From Symploca sp. SIO3C6 (lineage in GTDB: Bacteria > Cyanobacteriota > Cyanobacteriia > Cyanobacteriales > Coleofasciculaceae): 64,000 bases of DNA. The stretch spans positions 22,259 to 86,258 of the forward strand of contig JAAHHJ010000027.1 of assembly GCA_010692425.1 (NCBI GenBank). The letters are read 5' to 3'. The notes beneath the pieces are model-generated. The model saw only the letters and a list, made by a program, of their open reading frames with translations, had not been told where the DNA came from and did no database searches. Position numbers and translations under genes: made by a program. Positions 8,190 to 17,075 of the stretch are shown here, piece by piece; the stretch's first letter is position 1; each line of letters begins with the position of its first letter.

Positions 8190-8633
8190 AAAACCTCAAG
8201 TCTTCATGGGTAATGCCTGCCACTCGTTTTAATTCCAGAATCAGGAGCGGCAGGGAATTTGGAGATAATTCTTTACCAGGAAAGGCTTACACAGAGGGTA
8301 GAAAAGGATGTATCTGTTGTCGGATTTTTCTCCCCCTGTACTCTTTAGCCTTCCTCTTTTGCAGAAGCTTAGCATCAAAATAAATTTTCAAACACGTTTT
8401 TATAAGTAAGTGGAGTAGTTGAATTATAGTGACTTGCACTACCGATTTTATTGTCCTAATTGGCATATAAGTGTGATCTGCAATACTGCTCTTCTAGTAT
8501 GAGTTTAGCTAAACTCATGCAATTGATTGAAAAACAGCAAACAAGCCCGTGTCAACACCAGCAATGGGGGCTAATTGCTAGGAAGTTGCTGGTGAAAAGC
8601 TAGCTTAAGCCTCCTTCTTCATTAACTTAGAAT
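8190..8633. other. Intergenic region with one perfect palindrome
   Basis: 444 bases without a convincing gene. It holds the 20-base perfect palindrome at 8499-8518 (listed separately). A 34-codon ORF begins on that palindrome (MSLAKLMQLIEKQQ...), has no clear ribosome-binding site and is not called. Confidence 0.5.
8499..8518. promoter_or_regulatory. 20-base perfect palindrome
   Basis: ATGAGTTTAGCTAAACTCAT is its own reverse complement. It lies between the minus-strand DUF2949 gene and the GAF gene and is not followed by a T-run, so it looks more like a protein-binding site than a terminator. Confidence 0.4.
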
Positions 8634-8825
8634 TTAGATTGTTTCCAACCAATCAAAAATTAAATCCAACTGCTCTAGGGTTACCAATCCGTATTGCCAC
8701 AAAATCATCGGCAATAAGTTGGGGTTTTGTTCCCGATGGCGTAGAGCAATCTCGATTGAGGCAGTGGGAATCGACAAATCCTGCTGCAAAAAGTTAACTA
8801 GCCTTTTCTGAGACTTAGACTCCAT
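8634..8825 (-). CDS. DUF2949 family small protein
   Basis: 63 residues from the ATG at 8825. A TTG nine codons upstream (8852) is the alternative. The sequence FLQQDLSIPTASIEIALRHR followed by NLLPMILWQYGLVTLEQLD matches the DUF2949 family, a compact all-helical cyanobacterial protein of 55-75 residues with no assigned function. The repeated pattern of a helix, IP or LV turn and helix suggests a small DNA- or protein-binding fold, but this is inference. It is monocistronic, with more than 400 bases without genes on each side. Confidence 0.8.
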   Translation of the reverse strand: MESKSQKRLVNFLQQDLSIPTASIEIALRHREQNPNLLPMILWQYGLVTLEQLDLIFDWLETI

Positions 8826-8852
8826 TGACTTCTCTACTTTGTATAGTGCCAA

Positions 8853-9283
8853 GCTGACTTCACACTAAAAAGGGTATTGATAATGAGGCTTCATCGCTTT
8901 GATTCAACCAAATAGAAGACTAACTGGTAATTAACGAGAGCTAGATTCTCTGCGTCTGTCTGTTAGTGTGTTTTTGGCTTGGAGCTTGTAAGTATTTCTC
9001 AGGTAAAACCATTCCCTCTTACGCCTGATGTAGTTTTTTTGTAATATAAATTTACACAGCTAAATTTACACAGCCTTTCGGCAGTCTCCCAAGGTTACAG
9101 TGTAGGAGTGGAGCAATATCGCACTTAGCTGTTCTAACAATAGGCGCTCTTCAATAGACATCTCCAATAACTATGCTATAACCCTTATACTACTGTTCTC
9201 AAATCCAGGTTTCTGCAGATTTATAATGAACCATTAGCCATGAACTATGAACCATGAGCTATTAACTATCCTTAACTTATAGT
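8853..9283. other. Intergenic region with short direct repeats
   Basis: No gene seen. It contains two adjacent direct copies of taaatttacacagc (9047-9074) and a run of atgaacca-type degenerate heptamers just before the next gene (9224-9262). Confidence 0.5.
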
Positions 9284-9295
9284 GTGCTACCAACT

Positions 9296-9760
9296 ATGGA
9301 TAAGTCTAATGAAGAACTTTTGGTAGAGAATTACAGAATCCTACATGAAAGTGTTCAAAATTCACACCAGTATGCATGGACTTTGACTAACATATTCGTT
9401 CCATTAATTTTCGCATCGTTCGCCTTCCTCTTCAAATCGGCAGAAGAAATAGACAAGTATTTGTTTCTTGTCATTAGTCTTGGGATAGTAGCTACGCTTC
9501 TATTTTGGGTCTTCGCCATTAGATTTATTGAAAACTGTAACAAACTTAGATTTCATAAACTTAAGCAGATCGAAATAGTACTGTCTGCACTACATAGCGA
9601 AAATGAAAGTACTGCCTTCGTATACTATCAATTATTTGAAAAAAATAGGAGAAAGACTATCGTACCTCATTGGATTAGGTACAGCAAACTTGTCTATGGT
9701 TATGCAACGACAATCATCATCCTACTCTCAATAAGTGTGTTTTTTAAGCTGCTCTCTTAA
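9296..9760 (+). CDS. Uncharacterised membrane protein
   Basis: 154 residues from the ATG at 9296. A GTG at 9284 would add four residues. The N-terminal 30 residues are polar and helical (NEELLVENYRILHESVQNSH). Two adjacent membrane helices follow (IFVPLIFASFAFLFK near 35-50 and YLFLVISLGIVATLLFWVFA near 58-78), then a basic cytosolic stretch, then a last helix (YATTIIILLSISVFFKLL) at the end. The plan resembles small pore or SLATT-like accessory membrane proteins that occur near conflict systems, but I recognise no diagnostic motif, so no function is given. Element B copy 2 begins six bases after the stop. AT content is higher than in the neighbouring housekeeping genes, which fits recent acquisition. 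Confidence 0.65.
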   Translation: MDKSNEELLVENYRILHESVQNSHQYAWTLTNIFVPLIFASFAFLFKSAEEIDKYLFLVISLGIVATLLFWVFAIRFIENCNKLRFHKLKQIEIVLSALHSENESTAFVYYQLFEKNRRKTIVPHWIRYSKLVYGYATTIIILLSISVFFKLLS

Positions 9761-9765
9761 TTTAG

Positions 9766-9859
9766 GTATAGCAGTACGTATTAAGGTTAGGACAAGCTAA
9801 ATCGCTAGAACTTTGTCAAATTCACCCCTTCTGCCCTCTGCCTTGCGCGTAGCGCTATA
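9766..9859 (-). repeat. Element B, copy 2 (94 bp)
   Basis: Inverted copy of the element at 6364-6465. It starts gtatagcagtacgtatt and ends cgcgtagcgctata. It carries fewer GGCAGAA-type heptamers than the other copies, so copies differ in tract length while the flanks stay constant. Confidence 0.8.
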
Positions 9860-9982
9860 ATGCTAGAAAACTTGTTACATAGTTACCTGCAAATATATGA
9901 AATTATCAAGCAAAATAAGGGGATGTAATTTAATTTTGCATGCCCCTATTTTTGTATAATCACTAACTTTTACCGAGATATA

Positions 9983-10225
9983 TTAAATCTTAGCTTTCTT
10001 ATGCTTACTTGTATGTTCTCTCCTATGTAGTACACCTAATCCCAGAGTAGTAACTGTTCCCAAAATGATCAGAGACATACCATCTTTTCCAGATATAGGA
10101 TGATTCTCATTCATAAACATTTGTGCATCTGAACTGAAAGTCACCTCAGCACTAGCTACCCTCTCGTTAGAAACCATAGCAATTACAGCTAAACAGGCGA
10201 TCCAGAGCATTTTTTTGTTGAACAT
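9983..10225 (-). CDS. Small exported protein with C-terminal membrane anchor
   Basis: 80 residues. A signal peptide (KKMLWIACLAVIAMVSNERV with a likely cut after ASA near residue 26) is followed by a short polar segment of about 22 residues and a hydrophobic C-terminal helix (MSLIILGTVTTLGLGVLHRR), then a basic tail HTSKHKKAKI. The order signal - polar - helix - Arg/Lys tail is like proteins sorted by PEP-CTERM/exosortase-like systems, but the PEP motif is absent, so this is only a structural resemblance. I do not recognise a family. Isolated gene between element B copy 2 and a long intergenic region. Confidence 0.55.
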   Translation of the reverse strand: MFNKKMLWIACLAVIAMVSNERVASAEVTFSSDAQMFMNENHPISGKDGMSLIILGTVTTLGLGVLHRREHTSKHKKAKI

Positions 10226-11192
10226 GACTGACTTCTCAATTAACTAAAAAAACAATAATTAGGAAAGAGGCGAATAATCGGGATAGAATCGTTTTCCGGC
10301 AACTGGGTTAGCTATTGACATAGCATTGTATACGATGCCAAATTCGCTACCGCTAACTCTATTAAACTAATGCTTGTTTCTCCCCTAAACTCAGAGTTTA
10401 TTCAGAAAAAGGGGTGGTGATGAACCCAGATTGGATATGAGTTGGTGTTTCTGAGTATTTACTGAAAGGCAAATTGCACCTTGCTCATGTGGCTAATACT
10501 ACTCAGTTGAGACAGTTTTCATCTGTTTATACAAGTCTATGACAAGTTGCAGATATATAAAATAAATCTACAATGAATATAGAGTACAACTTTTTTAAGA
10601 TTAGGTGAGCACATTCTGGTTTAGTGAAAATTTATAGCAATACGCGCTCAGGTGTTGACAAATTCAAGGAACGAAGAATTGTTAAAACCTTTATCTGACA
10701 AGTTTTTTCATCCCTTGTTACCTGTTCCCTATTCCCCGTTAAATACCTGCGACATTGATAAAGTTTACTGGTTGAGGCAGGGTGTAGGGTGTAGGGTGTA
10801 GGGTAACTTTGACGGATTTCATAATTCTTTACATAGAGCTATTTATTTATGTCCGACTACTTACCTGCGCGCAGCGCTATAGTAACTGGTTCATGGTTCA
10901 TTAGGTTAGTATTCGGCAGTTGTAAAATATTTTTCAGTAAACAATTAACAATGTTTGCGCAGCATGCGCGCAGCGCACACTATGAATAGTCAATGGCTCA
11001 TAACTCATAGTTCAGGGCAATGTGATATTCTCCACCAATGAGCAATGAACAAAGTATCAATTCGACAAAATACTGCTTTTCTGAAATTATTTCCAATTGC
11101 GATCGCAGACCTATTTAGATAACATTTACTAATGTGTAGAGACTTTCTATAGTCTCAATTTCTTACTCTTGGCTTTTTGCAGCTACCTGAAA
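10226..11192. other. Long intergenic region with repeats, upstream of the TIR/WD40 gene
   Basis: 967 bases with no convincing gene. It holds element A copy 2 (10741-10863), a gcgcagcatgcgcgc palindrome-like block at 10953-10976 that recurs at 6302-6320 and 55487-55507, and degenerate TTCATTG/ATGAACC runs. A HIP1 octamer lies about 95 bases before the next start. Confidence 0.6.
10741..10863 (-). repeat. Element A, copy 2 (123 bp)
   Basis: Inverted copy of 3797-3920. Nearly all of the outer 40 bases on each side match, and the central ACACCCT tract differs slightly. Both ends start with gtaagta/aaataccTgc-type inverted termini. Confidence 0.78.
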
Positions 11193-14100
11193 ATGACAGC
11201 GTTTTTCGATGCATTCATATCCTATGGACGAGCTGATAGTAAAGCCTTGGCGACAAAGCTTCATCGTCGCTTACTCGAAGCTGGTTTAAAAATCTGGTTT
11301 GACCAAAATGATATTCCTCTAGCTGTAGATTTTCAGAATCAAATTGATGATGGTATCGAAAAATCCCATAACTTTCTATTTATCATTGCACCACACTCGG
11401 TTAATTCTCCTTACTGTCTTAAAGAAATTGAGTTAGCAATTAAGCTCAAAAAAAGGATTATTCCTTTATTGCATGTTGAAGTAATTAGCCAAGAAACCTG
11501 GCAAAGTAGATTTCCTCAAGGCACACAGGAAGCTTGGGAAACTTACAAAGCACAAGGAAAGCATACAGTTTTTCAGAATATGCACCCGACGATTAGCAAA
11601 ATTAACTGGGTGTATTTTCGAGAAAGAATGGATGATTTTGAACAATCATTGGCAGGATTAATTGACTTATTTAATCGCCATCGCGATTACGTTGAACAGC
11701 ATACCCAGTTTTTAGTTAAAGCCAGGGAGTGGGAGAGACATCAAAAACAAACTAGTTATCTATTAATTGGAGAAGAAAAACAAGAGGCTCAATCTTGGTT
11801 AAAGAAACGCTTTCAAAATGACCAACCCCCTTGTGTTCCTACTGATTTACACTGCGAGTATATTACCGAAAGTATTAAGAATGCCAATAACTTGATGACA
11901 CAGGTATTGATCTCCTATGCCGATAAGGATCGGGCGGCGATGGAGAAGGTTCGTAATAGTTTGAGGCGAGTAGGTATTACAGTTTGGACTAATAGTACTG
12001 ATATTCAAACTGGGGAAGTCTTTGAAGAAGCGATTAACCGAGGTATTGAACAAACTGATAATTTGGTTTATCTGCTTTCACCGGAGTCAGTAAAATCGAG
12101 TTATACTCAGCAAGAATTAGCTTTAGCTATATTTCTCAACAAGCGGATTATTCCCGTTTTGGTGCGCAAAACTGACCCCAGTATAATACCAAGTGCGCTG
12201 CGTGATTTGCAGTATATTGACCTCACTGATAATGTGGGGGAAAACGATTATTTGCTCGATGAAAGTCAACTTTTGAGGATTATAAATCAGGATCAGGCTT
12301 ACTACAACGAGCATAAAATACTTTTAACTAAAGCCTGGAAATGGAAGCGGCAAAACCATAATCCTAGTATTCTGCTGCGAGGATATAACTTGCGTAGTGC
12401 CGAAACTTGGTTAAAGGTGGCGAAGAAAAGGAGACAACATCCACCCACAACTTTACAAGAAGAATTCATTACTCAAAGTTTGCAGCAACCACCATTAGAG
12501 TCGCTGGATGTGTTTATTTCCTATTCCCGTGCCGACTCCGACTTGGCAAGAAAGCTCAATGAGGAACTACAACTTCAAGGTAAGACCACTTGGTTTGACC
12601 AGGAAAGTATTGCCTCGGGCAGTGATTTTCAGCAGGAGATTTATCAGGGTATCAAAGTTTGTGATAACTTTTTATTTATTCTCTCACCTCGCTCAGTAAA
12701 TTCCCCCTATTGTGCTGATGAAGTCGAATATGCAGCCAGCTTGAATAAGCGGCTTGTGACCGTTCTGCATCGGCAGGTAAACACAGCTGATTTACATCCT
12801 CAATTAGCTAAAGTACAGTGGATTGATTTTAATCAGCATAACAGAGAGTTTAATGCTAATTTCAATCAATTGGTGAGAACCATCGATACGGATAGAACAC
12901 ACGTTCACAGTCATACTAAATGGTTGCAGAGAGCATTAGAGTGGGAACAAAAAAGTAAAAGCGCTGATTTGCTGTTGCGGGGCAGTGAATTTTTAATTGC
13001 TCAAAACTGGTTAGAGGCAACGGAGCAAGAAAAAAAACAACCTGCCGCAACGAGGTTGCAGAAAACATTTATTGAGGCAAGTAAAAATGCGATCGCAGCA
13101 GCAGCCGAGGAAGAAAAACGCCGACAAACTGAAATGTTGCGTTTACAAGAAGAACGTACAAAAGAAGCTCAAGCACGACTAGCACAACAGAAAAAAAGTC
13201 TTGTCGCTGTCAGTATGTTATTGGTGGCTGCTGTGGGCATTAGTATATTTGCTTTCAGTTTGTGGAAACGAGCAATACAAGGCACTGAAGGTCAAATCAA
13301 TGCTTTGAGTCGATTTTCTTTGGTACTAATCGAGTCCAATCAGGAGTTTGATGCTCTACTTGAAGGCATCAGGGCAGGAGGGCTACTGAAGAAAAATTTG
13401 AATACAGTCAAACTAGAACTTGAAGAGCCAATTTTGAGAGTTTTGCAGGCAGTAGTTTATGAAAAAGGATTTAGAGAGCACAATCGATTGACTAAGCATA
13501 AAGATGGAGTCCTTAGCGTCGTCTTCAGCCCCGACGGCAAAATCATTGCTTCTGCCAGTAGGGATAAAACTGTCAAACTCTGGAACCGTCAAGGAAAATT
13601 GTTGCAAATCTTCAAAGGGCATCAAGATGGAGTTAACAGCGTTGCTTTCAGCCCCGACGGCAAAACCGTTGCTTCTGCTAGTGATAACAACACCATCAAA
13701 CTTTGGAACCGTCAAGGAAAATTGTTGCAAACCCTCGAAGGGCATACAAAGTTAGTTTTTAGTGTCGCCTTCAGCCCCGACGGCAAAACCATTGCTTCTG
13801 CTAGTGATGACAATACTGTCAAACTTTGGAACCTTCAAGGAGAGTTGTTGCAAACCCTTCAAGGGCATCAAGATGGAGTTAACAGTGTCGCTTTTAGCCC
13901 CGACGGCAAAATCATTGCTTCTGCCAGTAGGGATAAAACTGTCAAACTCTGGAACCTTCAAGGAGAGTTGTTGCAAACCCTCCAGGGAGATCAAAGTTGG
14001 GTTAACAGTGTCGCTTTCAGCCCCGACGGCAAAACCATTGCTTCTGCTAGTGATGACCAAACCGTCAAACTTTGGAGCCTTCAAGGAAAGTTGTTGCAAA

Positions 14101-15323
14101 TCCTTCAAGGGCATCAAGATGGAGTTAACAGTGTCGCTTTTAGCCCCGACGGCAAAATCATTGCTTCTGCCAGTAGGGATAAAACCATCAAACTTTGGAA
14201 CCTTCAAGGAGAGTTGCTGCAAACCCTCCAAGCACATGAAGGTGGAGTCAACAGCGTTGCCTTTGCTCCACAACGCCATGCTGAGAGCTCTAACAACCAA
14301 ACCCTTGCTTCTGCCAGTTGGGATAGAACCGTCAAACTCTGGAGCCTTGAAGGTCAAAAGTTACAAACCCTCACCGGGCATGAAAGGGCAGTCAACAGCG
14401 TCGCCTTTAGTAACAACGGCAAGACTATTGCTTCTGCCAGTCGAGATGGAACCATCAAACTTTGGAACCTCCAAGGAGATTTAAGACAAACCCTCCAGGG
14501 GCATCAATTTCCAGTCAACAGTGTTGCCTTTAGCCCCGACGGCAAGACTATTGCTTCTGCTAGTGATGACGAGACTGTCAAACTCTGGAGCCTTCAAGGA
14601 GAGTTACTGCACACCCTTACAGGGCATGAAGATAGAGTCAGCAGCGTCGCCTTCAATAACGACGGCAAAATAATTGCTTCTGCTAGTTGGGATGGAACCG
14701 TCAAACTCTGGAACCTTGAAGGTCAAGAGTTACAAACCCTCACAGGGCATGACAGGGCAGTCAACAGCGTCGCCTTTAGCCCCGACGGTAAGACTATTGC
14801 TTCTGCTAGTAATGATAAAACTATCAAACTCTGGAACCTCCAAGGAGACTTGCTCAACACCCTACAAGGTAATCAAGATAGGGTTTATAGCATTGCTTTC
14901 AGCCCCAACGGCAAGACTATTGCTTCTACTAGTGAGGATAAAACCGTAAAACTCTGGAACCTCCAAGGAGAGTTGCTCGACACCCTCGATAGACATCAAG
15001 CTCGAGTCAGTAGCGTCGCCTTTAGCCCCGACGGCAATACCCTTGCTTCTGCTAGTAATGATAGAACCATCAAACTCTGGAACCTCCAAGGAGAGTTGTT
15101 GCAAACCCTCCAGGGACATCAAGATGTGGTAATCAGCGTTGCCTTTAGCCCAGACGGCAATACCCTTGCTTCTACTAGTGGGGATAATACCGTGATTCTC
15201 TGGAATTTAGCAGATTTAACTCTAGATTCACTCCTGCAGGATGCTTGTGATTGGGTAGGTGATTATCTCAAGCACAACGCCCTAAAGAGCGATCGCACTC
15301 TCTGCAACAATATTAAAAATTAA
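11193..15323 (+). CDS. Triple-TIR, transmembrane, 14-blade WD40 protein
   Basis: 1376 residues from the ATG at 11193 (a TTG at 11169 is the alternative). Three TIR domains lie at about 3-140, 236-375 and 437-575. Each has the opening strand (DAFISYGRADS, QVLISYADKDR, DVFISYSRADS) and the box with a candidate NADase Glu (SPYCLKEIELA, SSYTQQELALA, SPYCADEVEYA). After each TIR comes a similar helical linker (pattern H-x3-L-x2-A-x-E/KW, LLxG, AxxWL). A coiled stretch, one membrane helix at about 670-690 (LVAVSMLLVAAVGISIF) and a 75-residue region lead to 14 WD40 repeats (about 766-1340), enough for two seven-bladed propellers. The tail CDWVGDYLKHNA..SDRTLC also ends the STAND/WD40 protein at 19413. 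TIR domains make or cleave NAD-derived signals in defence and signalling. Here WD40 probably senses. No partner gene is adjacent. Confidence 0.88.
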   Translation: MTAFFDAFISYGRADSKALATKLHRRLLEAGLKIWFDQNDIPLAVDFQNQIDDGIEKSHNFLFIIAPHSVNSPYCLKEIELAIKLKKRIIPLLHVEVISQETWQSRFPQGTQEAWETYKAQGKHTVFQNMHPTISKINWVYFRERMDDFEQSLAGLIDLFNRHRDYVEQHTQFLVKAREWERHQKQTSYLLIGEEKQEAQSWLKKRFQNDQPPCVPTDLHCEYITESIKNANNLMTQVLISYADKDRAAMEKVRNSLRRVGITVWTNSTDIQTGEVFEEAINRGIEQTDNLVYLLSPESVKSSYTQQELALAIFLNKRIIPVLVRKTDPSIIPSALRDLQYIDLTDNVGENDYLLDESQLLRIINQDQAYYNEHKILLTKAWKWKRQNHNPSILLRGYNLRSAETWLKVAKKRRQHPPTTLQEEFITQSLQQPPLESLDVFISYSRADSDLARKLNEELQLQGKTTWFDQESIASGSDFQQEIYQGIKVCDNFLFILSPRSVNSPYCADEVEYAASLNKRLVTVLHRQVNTADLHPQLAKVQWIDFNQHNREFNANFNQLVRTIDTDRTHVHSHTKWLQRALEWEQKSKSADLLLRGSEFLIAQNWLEATEQEKKQPAATRLQKTFIEASKNAIAAAAEEEKRRQTEMLRLQEERTKEAQARLAQQKKSLVAVSMLLVAAVGISIFAFSLWKRAIQGTEGQINALSRFSLVLIESNQEFDALLEGIRAGGLLKKNLNTVKLELEEPILRVLQAVVYEKGFREHNRLTKHKDGVLSVVFSPDGKIIASASRDKTVKLWNRQGKLLQIFKGHQDGVNSVAFSPDGKTVASASDNNTIKLWNRQGKLLQTLEGHTKLVFSVAFSPDGKTIASASDDNTVKLWNLQGELLQTLQGHQDGVNSVAFSPDGKIIASASRDKTVKLWNLQGELLQTLQGDQSWVNSVAFSPDGKTIASASDDQTVKLWSLQGKLLQILQGHQDGVNSVAFSPDGKIIASASRDKTIKLWNLQGELLQTLQAHEGGVNSVAFAPQRHAESSNNQTLASASWDRTVKLWSLEGQKLQTLTGHERAVNSVAFSNNGKTIASASRDGTIKLWNLQGDLRQTLQGHQFPVNSVAFSPDGKTIASASDDETVKLWSLQGELLHTLTGHEDRVSSVAFNNDGKIIASASWDGTVKLWNLEGQELQTLTGHDRAVNSVAFSPDGKTIASASNDKTIKLWNLQGDLLNTLQGNQDRVYSIAFSPNGKTIASTSEDKTVKLWNLQGELLDTLDRHQARVSSVAFSPDGNTLASASNDRTIKLWNLQGELLQTLQGHQDVVISVAFSPDGNTLASTSGDNTVILWNLADLTLDSLLQDACDWVGDYLKHNALKSDRTLCNNIKN

Positions 15324-15328
15324 TCTAT

Positions 15329-15388
15329 TTCCCCATCTCCCCATCTCCCCATCTCCCCATCTCCCCATCTCCCCATCTCCCCATCTCC
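15329..15388. repeat. CCCCATCT octamer tract
   Basis: About seven tandem copies in the space between the TIR/WD40 stop and the end of the adenylating-enzyme gene. The same octamer, inverted, sits at the other end of that gene (16908-16966). Confidence 0.9.
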
Positions 15389-16894
15389 CTACTGGCGAGT
15401 ATAGCGATGCTTAACTCCAATCGGAAAATATTCCGGATCACCCATGGGGGTTAATTCTAATTGAGGTTGTTGGTATTCGACTGGGACATAATTGGCAAAC
15501 TCGCTATTGAGTCGTAACAATTGAGCAAGAATTGAAGCACTAATCGCTTCCTGTTTCTGCTCACTTGCCTCCACCCCAGGCGCTAACTCAACGGCAATAA
15601 ATAAAAAGCGATTCTTGTCAGCATCTTCTTTAACCTGAAGGACAAACTTACCCGTCACCCAATCTCTAATCACTGGTTGCTCTAATCCCACCGTTACATT
15701 CTCAGGATAGATATTGGCACCGAAGTAGGAAACAGTAAAATGAGAACGTCCGAAAACATAGGCAAAAGGTAGAGGATAAATACCTCGATCGCCAAATTTC
15801 TGTAACTCGGCAACAGGATCAAAGTCTACTTGTTTCAGGAATTGGAGCATTTGGTCATAGGAAATTAACCCGCCATGATCTGAGATGTGATATCTGATTA
15901 GGGGAATACCGTTATCTCCAGAAAATAGTAAAGTTCCCTCTTCAATCTCGAATAAACGACTCAAGGGGTCATATTGTACTAAAGTTGGTAGGCGTGATTC
16001 TCCAAATAGAGTACGGGCAATATCTGGATTTTGGGCAAAAAAGCGACGGATACAGATACTAAGGGGCGTTTCATTACCCAAAACCCCAGCATCAGCAGTG
16101 CCATAGAGAGAGGCCCAATCATAGCAGGGATTTTGGGAGCCGACGCGATTGCCCACAAGAGTGCGCCACTCTTCACTAAATACTTCCCCAGCAGTAACTA
16201 ATTTAATTTCATATTGGGACCAATCCATACCGCCAGCAATACCAGTATCAATCACATCCTTGAGAAAGGGCGGATAGCCTAGTAATACCACTTGCTCAAA
16301 AGCAGAACCAAGTTCTTGTACCACTCGCAGGATTTCTTCTTTATTATTGCCGGGAGTAATTATAGTAATCGGATAACCCTTACTAGCGAGGTAACGGCAA
16401 CAGTTAGCAGTATAAACTCCTCCTACCCAAGTTCCTAAAGTAAAACAGACGACAGCGAGTGTAGATTTGCTGTCGGCAAAGAAACTGTCGTGAAAGATTT
16501 GCTCAAAGCGGGTCGCAATTTGGAGTTCATCAGCTAAAAAACGCGGCCAAAATGTTGGTTTACCCGTGGAGCCAGAGGAGGCGGCAATCATGTCACACTT
16601 TTCTAGCTGCCCATGGCGACACAGAGAAGCTAACGGATGCAGCCGTAGATAATTGCTTTTGTTAGTCAGGGGAAGTTTTTGAAAATCAGAGAAACTCTCA
16701 ATTGAGGCTGGCGTGATGCTATGTTCCCTTAAAAAAGTTTGGTAGGCTGGGACAGTACTGGCAACTGAGTGAAATAAACTCAGGGCTGCCTCTTCTGGGG
16801 AGACTTGCTGATGTCTGTGCAATTGCGCCTCCAAGGGCGTATTCACAAAGTCTTGAAATGCTGTTGTTGCCCGATGACGTTGTTCTTCCTGCAT
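15389..16894 (-). CDS. PaaK-like adenylate-forming enzyme
   Basis: 501 residues of the AMP-binding superfamily, closest in layout to phenylacetate-CoA ligase. The phosphate loop AASSGSTGKPTFWP is at about 104-117, the adenine-binding region DWASLYGTADAG at about 262-273, and the hinge-type GDRGIYPLPFAYVFGRSHFT near 365-385. A C-terminal small domain follows. Such enzymes activate a carboxylic acid as acyl-AMP, usually then passing it to CoA or a carrier. The acid is not known. No carrier or synthase gene is adjacent, which argues against an assembly line. The gene is bracketed by inverted octamer tracts, so it may have moved as a cassette. Confidence 0.82.
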   Translation of the reverse strand: MQEEQRHRATTAFQDFVNTPLEAQLHRHQQVSPEEAALSLFHSVASTVPAYQTFLREHSITPASIESFSDFQKLPLTNKSNYLRLHPLASLCRHGQLEKCDMIAASSGSTGKPTFWPRFLADELQIATRFEQIFHDSFFADSKSTLAVVCFTLGTWVGGVYTANCCRYLASKGYPITIITPGNNKEEILRVVQELGSAFEQVVLLGYPPFLKDVIDTGIAGGMDWSQYEIKLVTAGEVFSEEWRTLVGNRVGSQNPCYDWASLYGTADAGVLGNETPLSICIRRFFAQNPDIARTLFGESRLPTLVQYDPLSRLFEIEEGTLLFSGDNGIPLIRYHISDHGGLISYDQMLQFLKQVDFDPVAELQKFGDRGIYPLPFAYVFGRSHFTVSYFGANIYPENVTVGLEQPVIRDWVTGKFVLQVKEDADKNRFLFIAVELAPGVEASEQKQEAISASILAQLLRLNSEFANYVPVEYQQPQLELTPMGDPEYFPIGVKHRYTRQ

Positions 16895-16907
16895 TTTTAG
16901 TTAGATA

Positions 16908-17016
16908 GAGGGGGAGAGGGGGAGATGGGGAGAGAGGGAGATGGGGAGATGGGGAGATGGGGAGACGATTTTTATTAACTTTCTGCCTCCTGCCTTCTGC
17001 CTTCTGCCTCCTGCCT
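16908..17016. repeat. GGGGAGAT octamer tract followed by TTCTGCC heptamer tract
   Basis: 16908-16966 is the inverse of the octamer tract at 15329-15388. 16981-17016 is a TTCTGCC/TCCTGCC heptamer run (complement of GGCAGAA). They occupy most of the 181-base gap between two divergently transcribed genes. Confidence 0.88.
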
Positions 17017-17075
17017 CGGAGCCTTTGCTGTTAAATAAACACTAACTTATAATTAAGTCATTACATCGAATTAGT

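Noticed and set aside
9296..9760. Assignment of the small membrane protein as a SLATT-type defence effector
   Set aside because: Helix layout is suggestive but no diagnostic motif or partner nucleotidyltransferase is present.
13413..15122. Long open frames on the opposite strand and other frames within the WD40 region
   Set aside because: They mirror the periodic WD40 coding repeats and have no start signals. The same applies inside the STAND gene (19744-21768, 24491-24967).
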